A program made the position numbers and the translations under genes. From Stomoxys calcitrans (taxonomy: Eukaryota > Arthropoda > Insecta > Diptera > Muscidae), in NCBI RefSeq assembly GCF_963082655.1, contig NC_081555.1, positions 152,949,378-153,013,377 of the forward strand: DNA of 64,000 nt, in the 5' to 3' direction. Positions within the stretch are counted from its first letter, which is position 1. Each line of letters starts with the position of its first letter. Under the pieces are notes generated by a model. That model saw only the letters and a list, made by a program, of their open reading frames with translations, was not told the DNA's origin and made no database searches. Shown here piece after piece: positions 1-10,470 of this stretch.

Positions 1-390
1 TGGACCGATTAGAAGCATACATAGCGCAGTTATTGATTGTGATACCGAAACACCAAGTGCAAAATTTCAGTCAAATCGGAGGAGAATTGCGCCCTCTAGA
101 GGCTCAAGAAGTCAAGAGCCAAGATCGGTTCATATCGCGGCTATATCAAAACATGGACCGATACGGCCCATTTACAATCCCAACCGACCTACACTAAAAA
201 AAGTATTTGTGCAAAATTTCAAGCGCAAGGAGTAAAGTTAGCCGCTTGAAATTGGACATGGCTATATCGACTTAAAATGAGATGACGATCAAGAATATTT
301 AAACTTTATGGGGTCTCAGACGAATATTTCGAGGTATTACAAACAGAATGACGAAATAAGTATACCCCCATCCTATAGTGTAAGGTATAA
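1..390 (-). mobile_element. HINE-A element, 5' portion, truncated by window edge
   Basis: Read on the minus strand this is the 5' part of a Helentron/DINE-1-like element. From right to left it shows the start at about 390, the conserved core near 255-340 that links to the (TA)n/(GTCY)n region in other copies, the block around 180-240, and the beginning of the 153-bp internal repeats (1-180). The GTCY tract itself is missing here: TTTCAAGCG and CGCTTGAAA lie close together, suggesting a local rearrangement. The 5' end abuts a Helitron-H 5' region. No coding capacity is seen. Confidence 0.7.
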
Positions 391-2110
391 AAATCAATTT
401 GTGTTTGTTTGTTTGTGCGTTCCTTATAGACTCAGAAACAGGTGAACCGATTTTCTTGAAATTTTCACAGATGGTGCATAATAATCTCGTTATGAAAATA
501 GGGTACTACATTTTTCGATATCTGATGGGGGAGCGGACCCTCCCCCTTACCCTAATTTTCAGAAACGCCATATCTCGGAGATGAGTGGTGCGATTTAAGC
601 GAAATGTGAGTGTGTGTGCTCTCATATAGTACCCTAAAAATAAAAATTTGGTATCCAAATTTAGGAAGGGGTACCTAGGGGGGCCGCCCCACCCTAAAAC
701 CTACCAAACATATATTTAGACCAATCACGACAATATGGGACTCAAATGAAAGGTATTTAAGATAAGAAAACGTATCTGATATCCATTTGTCGGACCAAGT
801 GTTAGGGGGGCCAACCCACCCCCCAAAGCACCCCTAAATCGGACATATTTACCGACCATGGCAATATGGGACTCAAATGAAAGGTATTTGCGAGTAAAAT
901 ACGAATCTGATATCTAAATTTGGGACAAAGTTTCTGGGGGTCCACTGCTTCCCCAAAACACCTCCCAAACAGGACTTATTTAGTGACCTTCGCAATATGG
1001 GGCTTAAACGCAAGGTATTTGGGTGTAGAATACGAATATGATATCCAAATGTGGAACCAACCAAAAACACCTCCCAAAGAGCAGAATTTACGAGCATAGC
1101 AATATGGGGCTCAAATGAAAGGTCTTTGGTAGTAGCCCACGAATCTGATATCAATATTTGCGAAAAAGTTTCTATGGCCCCAACCCACCCCATAACACTA
1201 CCCAAATAGTAAGAACTTGCTGACCATTGCAATATGAGGCTCAAATAAGAGGTATTTAGAGTAGAACACGAATCTGATATATATTTTCAAGGCCAAATCA
1301 CTGAGTGGCCGCCCCATCCCCCAAAACACTCCCCATACCGGTCAAGTTTGCTGACTATGGAAAAATGGAGCTCCAATGAAGGGTTTTTGGGAGTAGACCA
1401 TGAATATGACATCAAAATTAGGGACGAAGAGTCTAGGGGACGTCCCACCACCATAATAATCCCCAAGTAGGACGTATTTGCTCACCAAGACAATTTGAGT
1501 CTTCAAGACATTGGAGCTCGATATTCATAGGTTTTAAGCCCCATACCACAAACCGGATATATTTGCTGACTTTTTCAATAAGGGGTTTAAGTGAATGGTA
1601 TTTGAGATTGGAAAACGAATGTGATATCCAATTTTGAGGCCAATGGCAATATGGGATTCAAATATGTGAGAATAGAGCACGTTGTTGATATATTGGGTTG
1701 CCCAAAAAGTAATTGCGGATTTTTGTCGGCGTTGACAAATTTTTTCACAGCTTGTGACTCTGTAATTGCATTCTTTCTTCTGTCATTTATCAGCTGTTAC
1801 TATTAGCTTGCTTTAGAAAAAAAGTGTAAAAAAGTATATTTGATTAAAGTTCATTCTAAATTTTATTAAAAATGCATTTACTTTCTTTTAAAAAATCCGC
1901 AATTACTTTTTGGTCAACCCAATATTTTCAGGGCTAAGTGATTGGGGGACCATTCCACTCTCCAAAACACCCCTAAATCGGCCATATTTACCTACCATGT
2001 CAATGTGGGGCTTAAATCAAGGGTATTGGGGGGCAGAGCAAGAATTGATACCCACTTCCGGGAGCAATTTTTTTGGGGAGGTACCCCCAAAAACTATTTT
2101 GTCTTTGAAC
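388..2110 (+). mobile_element. Helitron-H element with about 131-bp internal repeats
   Basis: Begins with the T/G-rich 5' region (TTTGTTTGTTTG, then an 'AACCGATTTTCTTGAAATTTTC'-type block near 440-470). Tandem diverged units follow, each containing CAATATGGGACTCAAATGAA; successive units start at about 731, 862, 993, 1100 and 1230, so the period is about 131 bp with one shortened unit. No helicase ORF is present, so it is non-autonomous. The CTAG-T 3' end is not found; the element fades out near 2110. A MITE-M sits inside it. Assignment to Helitron rests on the paired ends of other copies (15816-19565, 43117-44784). Confidence 0.65.
1693..1922 (+). mobile_element. MITE-M copy 1 (mariner-type MITE)
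   Basis: Starts TTGGGTTGCCCAAAAAGT and ends ACTTTTTGGTCAACCCAA, inverted repeats flanked by TA on both sides (1691-1692, 1923-1924). Length is 230 bp with no coding potential. A TA duplication and these termini fit the Tc1/mariner superfamily. It is inserted in a Helitron-H. Confidence 0.9.
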
Positions 2111-2860
2111 TACAACTCAAATTATATTTCTTAGCATTTCTTCTCATAGTTCCACTGTGGCATTTCATCTTCTGCACTTTAGAAAACTAAAGAACTCGAA
2201 TAAAACTATAAAAAAGAATACGAAATCTAAAACGTGGCCGCCGTCAAAAAAGATGTATGCGAATGAATGAGCGAAATATGGTAACAAAGGGCTGATTTAG
2301 TTCTACATAAATCTGCCACAAGAAAAGAAAAGAGGAAATTTTGCAAAGAACAAAAAGGGGACTCTTCAAACTTACCAGGTTGCACATCAACGCACTTCCA
2401 CTAAAGCCCAGCATGGCAATAGCAAAGGAGACGGTATGAAAATCCACGAAATGTAGAGAAGCTAAAGCCACTTTAAACATAAAATGCCTCAAGTGAAACC
2501 AAAGCTAAAACTGTCTAAAAGTGTAGACTTTTAGCCCTTTTTGCCTAAAGACATCATAGCAATGGCTGTTTGCGTGTGGGTGTGTTTGTGTGTGTGCGTT
2601 AGAGGTTTTATAAATTTCGTTGAGCACAACCTTCTTTCCTCAAATGGCTGAGGTTGATTCTGTGGCGGTTAGTTTTTGTATAGCCTAATCTGATATTTGA
2701 CAACTAAAACGCATTGTTAAGTCAATGACCTGTTAAGTTAATGTACTTTAAAATCATGGTAGGTATGCAAAGTTTTTGATATAAATATTTGAAAGGGAAA
2801 AATATTTAGAGGAGGGAAGGCCAAACACACCACTGTGTAGATATACAAAAAACTGGAAAT
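2111..2860. other. Unique AT-rich spacer, no gene seen
   Basis: Short ORFs only, with no domain or splice pattern that I recognise. A GT-rich run lies near 2570-2600. Confidence 0.5.
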
Positions 2861-3170
2861 ATTCGTCCAAATCCCCCTAAAGTACATATATTCCTGATAG
2901 TCTCGAGGTTCTGAGTCGATTTAGCCATGTCCGTCCGTCCGTCCGTCCGTCTGTCGAAATCACGATAGCGGTCAAAAGCGTAAAGCTAGCCGCTTAAAAT
3001 TTTGCCCAGATAATTACTATCGATGTAGGTCGTAGGGGATCGAAAATGAGTTATATCGGTTGTAACGAAAGGTTTCTCTTAGCGCTGGGGTAAGCTCGCC
3101 GGGGGATACGTCACAGAAATTTATTGATTGTGAGACAGAAAGACGAGTGAGGACTGGTTTTAAACTTAAT
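2861..3170 (+). mobile_element. Decayed HINE 5' core with GTCY tract
   Basis: Contains a TA-rich stretch, the conserved linker ending in AGCCATG, a (GTCC)n tract at 2931-2953, then the TCGAAATCACG and GTAAAGCTAGCCGCTT blocks seen in every HINE-A. The order (TA)n, core, (GTCY)n matches the dipteran mini-me/DINE layout. Both ends are eroded. Confidence 0.6.
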
Positions 3171-3216
3171 CTTAATTGCCATGAGATGACTTAAGGCTAC
3201 TTATTTTTAGAAAAAA

Positions 3217-3475
3217 ACCAGTAAGGAAAGGCAAAAGTCGGGCGGAGCCGACTATATAATACCCTACACCTACTCTACAATTATAAATTCGGGCAATATA
3301 TACATATAATTGGGTTGCCCGCAATTACTTTGTGGGCAACCCAATATGTGTATATGAGAGCTATATCAAAATCTGAACCGATTATTAAAAAGATAAATCC
3401 GATAAATATGTGTGGGTCCTACATCCAAATTGAACCGATTTTGATGAAATCTTGCAGATATTTTTGGTCATTGTC
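3217..3475 (-). mobile_element. HINE-C 3' end fragment
   Basis: Begins AAACCAGTAAGGAAAGGC and continues into the dyad AAAGTCGGGCGGAGCCGACT, the family-C counterpart of the terminal hairpin, then ATACCCTACACC. The same terminus recurs at 10471 and, inverted, near 45404. A minimal MITE-M remnant sits inside. Confidence 0.6.
3310..3344. mobile_element. 35-bp remnant of MITE-M (both termini only)
   Basis: TTGGGTTGCCC is followed within a few bases by GCAATTACTTTGTGGGCAAC and CCAA. It is a MITE-M reduced to its two terminal inverted repeats with the roughly 200-bp middle lost. TA follows on the right; the left flank is AA rather than TA. Confidence 0.7.
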
Positions 3476-4565
3476 TTTCAAGTCGAGCTTAATGACCATG
3501 TGAATGCAACATCCCAAGGAGAGATTGATAATTGAGTCTTGAAGAAGAGAAGTTGCCAGTTCCTCAGACAAGGTAGGACACATGTCACCCCACTGGTGGA
3601 CGCATTTCGATAATTGGGTTTCTTTTTCCCATCGGCATCATCGTGAACTATGTCCGTCCGTCTGAACGGCCTACAGTTCACAGCCTGTTGTACGTAGTAC
3701 TTATAGTTGAGATCATAAGCATTTTATTTTGTATAAATTTTCAGCAGAATCCATTGTGGTGGGTTCCCAAAATTCACCCAGACCAAACACAGCATACTTT
3801 TACTTGTATAACTTAAAACTCCAAAATAAAGTTTACACTATATAGCATAGGAAAAAAAAAAAACAGAACTCACAAAAGAAAAATTGTAATTTATTTATTT
3901 CAATTTATACTTCCTATCAACTGCAAAGACAAAGAGCCAAATGTAACTGCAACTTAAATCTTCGATGCGAATTTCCTCTAACTCTCCGATACTTCCTTCC
4001 TTCTCTCTCTCTCTCTCTCTCTAACTCACTCGGTGACCATCGTTTGTGGTAGAAAACAAAAACAAATCATCTTCATGGTCCTGTGAATGGATATTGTGTT
4101 TTTGCAACAAATTTCCTTCGTTCGATTTGTTTGTAGGTTTATTTTGGTTGTGCAAGGATGAACTTAATGTTTGTTTGTGGTTAAATTCAATTAAAGATAA
4201 GTTCAAGTAATATCCTTGAAATCTATATGTTATACCATTGTAATCTTCCTCGTGATATTTTCCTGGTATTTTTCTTAACACAACTCAAACTCAACTCGAC
4301 TCCAGTTTACATTCAATATTCGATAGTAGGTTTAGTCCAATGTTTGAAAAAAGGTGAACGAAAAAGTAACTTTGCAAAGGGTTTGAGAGAATGAATGCAC
4401 AGTCATACTACGAGTACTTTAGAATTTTGACCCGACCACTTTAGATTTGTTATGTTTGCTTTATTGTGAGACATGAAACGGTTTTCTAAGTGACTTGAAC
4501 AGTTTAAGGATGAGCAATTGGCGAGGGCATGTTGTATTTTACAAATGAGTAGTACAATACATATA
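3476..4565. other. Unique spacer with CT microsatellite
   Basis: No supported gene. A (CT)n tract lies at about 4002-4021. Short ORFs in this region match nothing I recognise. Confidence 0.5.
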
Positions 4566-4802
4566 TTGGGTTGCCCAAAAAGTAATTGCGGATATTTCAT
4601 ATAGTCGGCGTTGACAAATTTTTTCACAGCTTGTGACTCTGTAATTGCATTCTTTCTTCTGTCAGTTATCAGCTATTACTTTTAGTTTGCTTTAGAAAAA
4701 AAGTGTAAAAAAAGTATATTTGATTAAAGTTCATTCTAAGTTTTAACAAAAATGCAATTACTTTCTTTTAAAAAATCCGCAATTACTTTTTGGGCAACCC
4801 AA
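4566..4802 (+). mobile_element. MITE-M copy 2
   Basis: 237 bp with full termini (TTGGGTTGCCCAAAAAGTAA and its inverse) and TA on both sides (4564-4565, 4803-4804). Nearly identical in the interior to copies at 46050 and 54226. Confidence 0.92.
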
Positions 4803-4849
4803 TATAAACAAATAAGAATGGGTTACACTTAGTCAACGCCATTCACATC

Positions 4850-6450
4850 AAAAATCCTAATATAAGCCACTGTGACAAATTTCAGTGAAATCGAATTATA
4901 AATGCGCCTTTTAGAGGGCCAAAACTTTAAATCGAGAAATCGGTCTACATGGCAGCTATATCCAAATTTGGACCGATTTTGGTCAAGTTACAGAAAAATG
5001 TCGAAGAGCCTAACACAACTCACTGTCCCAAATTTCGGCGAAATCGGACAATAAATACAACTTTTATGGGGACAAAACCTAAAACCGAGAGATCGGTCTA
5101 TATGACAGCTATACTCAAATCTGGTCCAATCTGGGCCAAATTGAGGAAGGACGTCGTAGAGCCTACCACAACTCGCTGTCCAAATTTCAGCGATTTCGGT
5201 AAACAAATGTGCCTTTTATGGCCCCATAACCTAAAACCGAGAGATCGGTCTATATGGCAGCTATATGCAAATCTGAACCGATCTGAGCCAAATTGACAAA
5301 GGATTTTGAAGGACCTAACATAACTCACTGTCCCAAATTTCAGCAAAATCGGGTAATAAATATATCTTTTATGGGCTTAAGACCCTAAATCGGAGGATCG
5401 GTCTATATGGCAGCTATATCCAAATCTGAACCGATCTGAACAAAATTGATGAATGATGTCGAAGGGCCCAACGCAATGCACTGTCCCAAATTTCAGTGAA
5501 ATCGGATAATAAATGTGGCTTTTAAGGGCCTAAGACCCTAAATCGGAGGATCGGTCTATATGGCAGTTATATCCAAATCTGAACCGATCTAGGCCAAATT
5601 GACGAATGATGTCGACTGACCTAACACAATTCACTGTCGCAAATTTGGGCGACATCAGCTAATAAAAGTGGCTTTTATGGGCCTAAGACCCTAAATCGGA
5701 GGATCGGTCTATATGCCAGCTATATCCAAATCTCAACCGATCTAGGCCAAATTGGCGAATGATGTCGAAGGACCTAATACAACTCACTGTCTCAAATTTC
5801 AGCAAAATCGGATAATAAATGTGGCTTTTAAGGGCCTAAGACCCTAAATCGGAGGATCGGTCTATATGGCAGTTATATCCAAATCTGAACCGATCTAGGC
5901 CAAATTGACGAATGATGTCGACTGACCTAACACAATTCACTGTCGCAAATTTGGGCGACATCAGCTAATAAAAGTGGCTTTTATGGGCCTAAGACCCTAA
6001 ATCGGAGGATCGGTCTATATGGCAGCTATACCCAAATTTGAACCGATTTCGGCCAAATTGACGAATAATGTCGAAGGGCCTAACACAACTCACTGTCCCA
6101 AAGCAAAATTCGATAATAAATGTGGCTTTTATGGGCCTAAGACCCTAAATCGGAGGATCGGTCTATATGGCAGCTATATCCAACTCTAGACCGATCTGCG
6201 CCATATTACAGAAGTATGTCAAGGAGCATAACACAACTAACTGTACCCGATTTCGGCGACATCGGACAATAAATGCGCCTTTTATGGGCCCAAAGCCTTA
6301 AATCGAGATATCGGTCTATATGGCAGCTATATCCAAATCTAAACCGATCTCGGCCAAATTGACGAATGATGTCGAAGGGCCTTAGAAAACTCACTGTCCC
6401 AAATTTCAGCAAAATCGGATAATAAATGTGGCTTTTATTGGCCTAAGACC
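4850..6450 (-). repeat. HINE-B internal array, about ten 153-bp units
   Basis: Successive units carry 'GGAGGATCGGTCTATATGG', 'CAGCTATATCCAAATCTGAA' and an 'AACTCACTGTCCCAAATTTC'-type block. The array also contains a higher-order duplication: a two-unit block with the variant GTCGACTGACC occurs at 5611 and again at 5917, exactly 306 bp (2 x 153) apart. Orientation is opposite to the array at 8330. It is interrupted on the right by a LINE-R fragment. Confidence 0.8.
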
Positions 6451-6454
6451 CCGC

Positions 6455-7205
6455 TTTCAAGTACTCTGGGAAAACCAAGCCAGCCATCCCGCAATGGAGA
6501 CTCCAGACAGTGTCCTGCGGAGGTAGATAAAGTCGGAACAGGCACGAAGGAAGCGCGCAAGGCTCCTGAGTCGTCATGGAGGACTGTGACTTCCAATAGG
6601 GAGGCCACAGCCATTACGGAAGGGGAAGATAGTCGCTGAGAACGGTAAGGAGCCGCCCTCTTACGCCAGAGTGGCAAGGAAGCACAACAGAGATGAGCAG
6701 ACTTATGCAGTCATTAATATCGGCTGTGCATCCGGAAGGATTCCACCAGATCAACGGTCCCAAGTGGAGGATCTGGTTAACGATCGGATTGACATGTGTG
6801 GAACTCTGAAGAGGGTCCACCCATATAAATAATGAGCTGCGAGTTTAGAGGGGCCATCTTTACGCTGCGTTTTGCGTCGGCAGAATGTATTGACACCCTC
6901 AAACAGCTAGTCAGAGGTGTCTGGGAGGCCGCAAAGCTTGACCTGGTAAGTAAGATGGATATCCCCCAGCTCACAAAGGCTACTGTCTTCATCAAGGGAT
7001 GGGGCAGTAAATTTGCAACGGAAGCCATGTTGGGATTCTTGGGCAAGCAAAACCAAGGTTTGGTCGCAGAGAAGTGGTAGGGCTTCCACAGGGAGGAGAA
7101 GGAGGAAGGAACTCTCTTTGTGGTTGACATTGATCAAGTCTCCGTGACAAGTTTGGATAAGACTAAAGGCACTACGGTAGCAAAACTGTCTTTTTCAAGG
7201 TTGAG
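6455..7205 (+). pseudogene. ORF1-like protein with DUF4780-type domain, broken
   Basis: Translation around 6662-6820 reads RVARKHNRDEQTYAVINIG, then a GRIPPDQRSQVEDLVNDRI segment. After a frameshift it continues from about 6835 as FRGAIFTLRFASAECIDTL and DLVSKMDIPQLTKATVF, and after another break (about 7110-7200) as TLFVVDIDQVSVTSLDKTK. The order and pattern resemble the DUF4780 domain common in fly genomes, recalled rather than searched. It has at least two frameshifts and one stop at the end of the first segment (about 6830). A nucleic-acid binding role for ORF1 proteins is family knowledge; here it is dead. Confidence 0.55.
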
Positions 7206-7444
7206 AAGACTAGGATAGGCAGATATTTTCATTTTGCGACATCAAGCCGTACAGTGGCAGGTGACTCAACACTGCCCAACAAATAGGTTGCCGACAACGA
7301 GACAATCACGGCATCTCTCAAGAATGGAAAGACTAGTAGAAGCAAATATCCTAATACTAAAATATCAGGCAGTGCAGTGGCGAGAGACCCAATACAGCCT
7401 TACAAACAGGAACCCGACGACGGACCCATCACCGACATAAAGAT

Positions 7445-8170
7445 TTGGAATACTGGGATAGGCGCATTGACATACAGATTAAGTGTGAGGCAGCCACTGT
7501 GGCTATGAGACTTAAGGCGATGGGAGAATGGATTGAGGATGGGAGCAGCTCATACCATGGCGGTATAATCGAGGCGACGATAGGAAACCTGCAAGGAAGG
7601 GAAGAAATTTCCGTTCGGACACCTGAGATGAATCTTGAAGTCGAGTGCGAGCGACTGCTGCCATCGGCATAGTTTTGGATTGACGGAACCTTAGTATTGC
7701 CATCTGGAATATCATGTTACACGAATGGATCAAAACTAGAGGACAGAGTGGGCCTGGGTGTTTATATTGGGAACCCAGGGACGGAAATCTCTTGTAGACT
7801 GCCCTACCATAATAAGGTCCCGCAGGCGGGCAATCACGGAATGCGTTAAGTGGTGTGGTGCTAACGCGAGGACGTCGAGTGTGAACATCTTTAGCTACAG
7901 TCAAATTGCCACAATGGCAATAGCAACCAGGACGTTAAGGTCACGAACAGTCTTGCAGTGTAATGGGAAAATCCGAGAACTTGGGTGGCGGGCCATAACG
8001 GAGTAGGGGGAAATGAAAGAGCAGACGATTTGGCGGTGAAGGCCAGAGGACTGCCGTCAATAAACTTGGTTAACCCGAAGCCTTTCGGGTCGACGCATTC
8101 TGAGTTAAGGGAGTGGGTGACGAATGCGCATGCAACATTGTGGAACAGCGAAACGGATCTGCAGGACTAA
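7445..8170 (+). pseudogene. LINE-R pol C-terminus with RNase H domain, broken
   Basis: The reading frame jumps between segments. CYTNGSKLEDRVGLGVYI near 7710-7765 is the first RNase H strand, with Asn where the catalytic Asp of a YTDGS motif is expected. ITECVKWCGANARTSSVNIF follows, then SYSQ where TDSQ is expected, and PNGVGGNERADDLA-type sequence near 7990-8035 (GHNGVGGNERADDLAVKARG). Two of four catalytic acids are altered and the frame is shifted at least twice, so it cannot act as a nuclease. It ends abruptly at TLWNSETDLQD (8167). Confidence 0.7.
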
Positions 8171-8329
8171 ACTAATTAGCCTTTCTTAAAATTTTCACTT
8201 TTGATTTTTTGTCATTTTCGAGCAAAGGGGATAGCCTTTGGAAAGACCAATTTTTGATGCCTCAACATTTTTTGAGTTGAGCTTACATTAGTGAAGTTTA
8301 TCTGTCAAAAATACGTTAAGCGCAATTCC
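8171..8329. other. Short spacer, nothing recognised
   Basis: AT-rich sequence between the LINE-R break and the next HINE-B array. Confidence 0.4.
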
Positions 8330-8985
8330 TCGACATATTTGTTTAATTTGGACCAGATCGGTCCAGATTTGGATATAGCTGCCGTATTGACCGATCTCTT
8401 GATTTAGGGTCTTGGGCCCATAATAGGAGCATTTTTTATCCGATTTCGCAGAAATTTAGTAAAGCGAGTTGCCCCTCGACATCCTCATTTTATTTGACCT
8501 AGACCGATTTGAGGTCTTATGCCCATAAAGGACTCATATATTTTACGATTTCGTTGAAATTTGGGACATTGAGTTGTGTTGGGCCCCTCGACATCCCGGT
8601 TTTATTTGACCTAGATCGGTCCATATTTGAATATAGCTGTCATATAGTCCGATCTCTTAATTTAAGGTCTTGTGCCTTCTTAAAGCGCATATATTGTCTG
8701 ATTTCGCTGAAATTAGGGGACATTGAGTTGTGTTAGGCCCCTTGACATCCTGGTTTTATTTGACCTAGATCAGTCCAGATTTCAATATAGCTGCCATATA
8801 GACCGATCTCTCGATTGAAGGTCTTGGGCCCATAGTAGCAGCATTTATTGTCCGATTTCTCGGGAATTTAATAAAGCGAGTTTTGTTAGGCTCCTCGACA
8901 TCCCTGTTCAATATAGCCTGCAACAGTGAAAATTTGAATATAGCTGTCATATAGACCGATCTACCGTTTTAGGGTTGTCTCAATC
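8330..8985 (+). repeat. HINE-B internal array, about four diverged units
   Basis: Units with GATCGGTCCAGATTTGGATA, TAGCTGCCATATAGACCGAT and a CCATAAAAGGCGCATTTATT-type block, in the opposite orientation to 4850-6450. Truncated on the right by a mariner fragment. Confidence 0.75.
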
Positions 8986-9420
8986 TCACAACAGGTCATA
9001 TGACGATCTTGCAATATTTGTTGGCCCACAGCATCAATGGTTTTTGGACCAACAACTAATTTTGAACGACCATCAGGAAATTCGTCTTGGAGTGAACTAC
9101 GAACTCGGTTGAATTAACCATACCATCGATAAACACTGGTCCTTGATGGAGCTTCATCGCCCAAAATTGAATAAAGTGTATCGATGCACTGTTGTGGAGT
9201 TAATCCATGTCGAAAATTAATCGCACAAAAATGTTTACGATTTAATTCCATTTTTTGAATGAATCTTTAAAGTTACTGTAAACAACACAAATAGCGCTCG
9301 TATGTCAAAACATTCTGAGTACGAATAACCTCAAGAAAGTTAAGCTTTACGATAGAGCTGTCAGTTGACAGATTGCAACACAAGGGTTGCCCAGTCCCGA
9401 AATATAAAAGTCAACCCTCG
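8986..9420 (-). mobile_element. Mariner transposon, 5' half
   Basis: The outer end at 9420 reads (minus strand) CGAGGGTTGACTTTTATATT and is followed by TA (9421-9422), as expected for a mariner terminal inverted repeat and target duplication. About 170 bp inside, an N-terminal transposase frame begins. The 3' half and second terminus are absent; the break at about 8986 abuts HINE-B sequence. Confidence 0.75.
8990..9251 (-). pseudogene. Mariner transposase N-terminal fragment
   Basis: From ATG at 9251 (minus) the frame reads MELNRKHFCAINFRHGLTPQ, then GDEAPSRTSVYRWYG, one stop, and FNRVRSSLQDEFPDGRSK, ending near DRHMTCCEIET. The helix-turn-helix pattern (QQCID...APSRTSVYRWY) is the N-terminal DNA-binding domain typical of mariner transposases. 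About 87 codons remain with one in-frame stop, and the DD(D) catalytic domain is missing. The protein would bind its terminal repeats if intact; this copy is non-functional. Confidence 0.8.
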
Positions 9421-10470
9421 TATCAGCTTCGGGGATCAAATTTCACCGCAGTTTTCTCTTAAGAGAAATTGCTTTGAAATAGGGTCTAGGAGAAAACTTC
9501 AAAGAAGTTTCATCAATTTTTTGTCTGTATCCTATTACAAACAAAGACTTTAGAAAACTGTCTTTTATGGTAAATGTTTCCATTTCTCTGTGGCCTACTG
9601 TCACCTCTATGGATATCTCATTTCCTCTTTTTGTTGGCCATCCTTTGTACTACGCTTCCTTGTCTCGTTCTCTGCACATTCGTTCTGCATTTAATCCCAT
9701 CTTTACTTTCATAGAAATAACTTACACGGTTGAATTTCTTATGGACCAGAGAGAATCTTTTAAGACTTTTGGATGGCTTCAATGTTTTGTTGCTTTACGA
9801 GTTGCATGCAGTCTGCTTCCTCAATTTCGCAATTCCCATTCGCAGATTCACATTAGACAACTGTGCGAGACCAAGAAAACCTACTGCGACAGACCATAGA
9901 CAATTGACCATATACATTTGCCATTATTGACCACTCTGTGCAACGACACATGTGTCATTATTCCTATTACATCTGGCCGGGCAAGAAAGGCCAAAGAAGC
10001 TTTGTATAACCAACTTTAGTTCTTTAACTTTGTTGGGAAATTACATTTTCCACTCTTTTGCTATATGTGGAGCACATGAGGTTTTCTTTACAATTTCACT
10101 CCCTTTGAGTTATTTGCTAGTAGCATACGTCTGTATGTCCTTTGGAGATTTATCTTTCACTATTGACTCCCAAAAGGGGAAAAAGACAAAAAGGGATTAT
10201 AGAAAAAAAAAAAAACACAAGAAAATATTGAAACGAGATTTTATGTAGCTTTTAGTTTCATAATTAATAATCTCATGTTTGAATAAAGCTGTAAATAAAT
10301 TATGACATCAAGCACATGACCCAAGTGTATATCAGAGCAGGGTTTTTAATTGGATTTTAGATATTTTCTTTACAAATAATCATAATGAACACCAATCGAC
10401 ACTATTGGTGTAAATGCATTTTGTATGGAGAATCTAAGGACTTGTGTAGTGTTTGAAAAGTTGAAATATT
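9421..10470. other. Unique region, no supported gene
   Basis: Contains an ORF of 110 codons (9567-9899, +) whose translation has no motif I know and no flanking splice signals that extend it. Treated as chance. Confidence 0.45.

Larger units (their letters stand above)
6451..8170 (+). mobile_element. LINE-R non-LTR retrotransposon, internally deleted
   Basis: A GC-richer block between two HINE-B arrays holds the remains of an ORF1-like protein (about 6455-7205) and the C-terminal RNase H part of a pol protein (about 7445-8170). No reverse transcriptase or endonuclease sequence lies between them, so roughly the middle of the element is absent. The same RNase H region occurs at 17979-19209 and 30505-31085, so it is an interspersed family. 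No CCTAA tail was found at this copy. Confidence 0.75.

Noticed and set aside
4949..5296. 115-codon ORF across the HINE-B array
   Set aside because: Same cause as above: repeat units in frame by chance of period, with stops in neighbouring units.
9567..9899. 110-aa ORF as a gene
   Set aside because: No motif, no splice extension and no flanking gene signals; length is within chance for this many frames.
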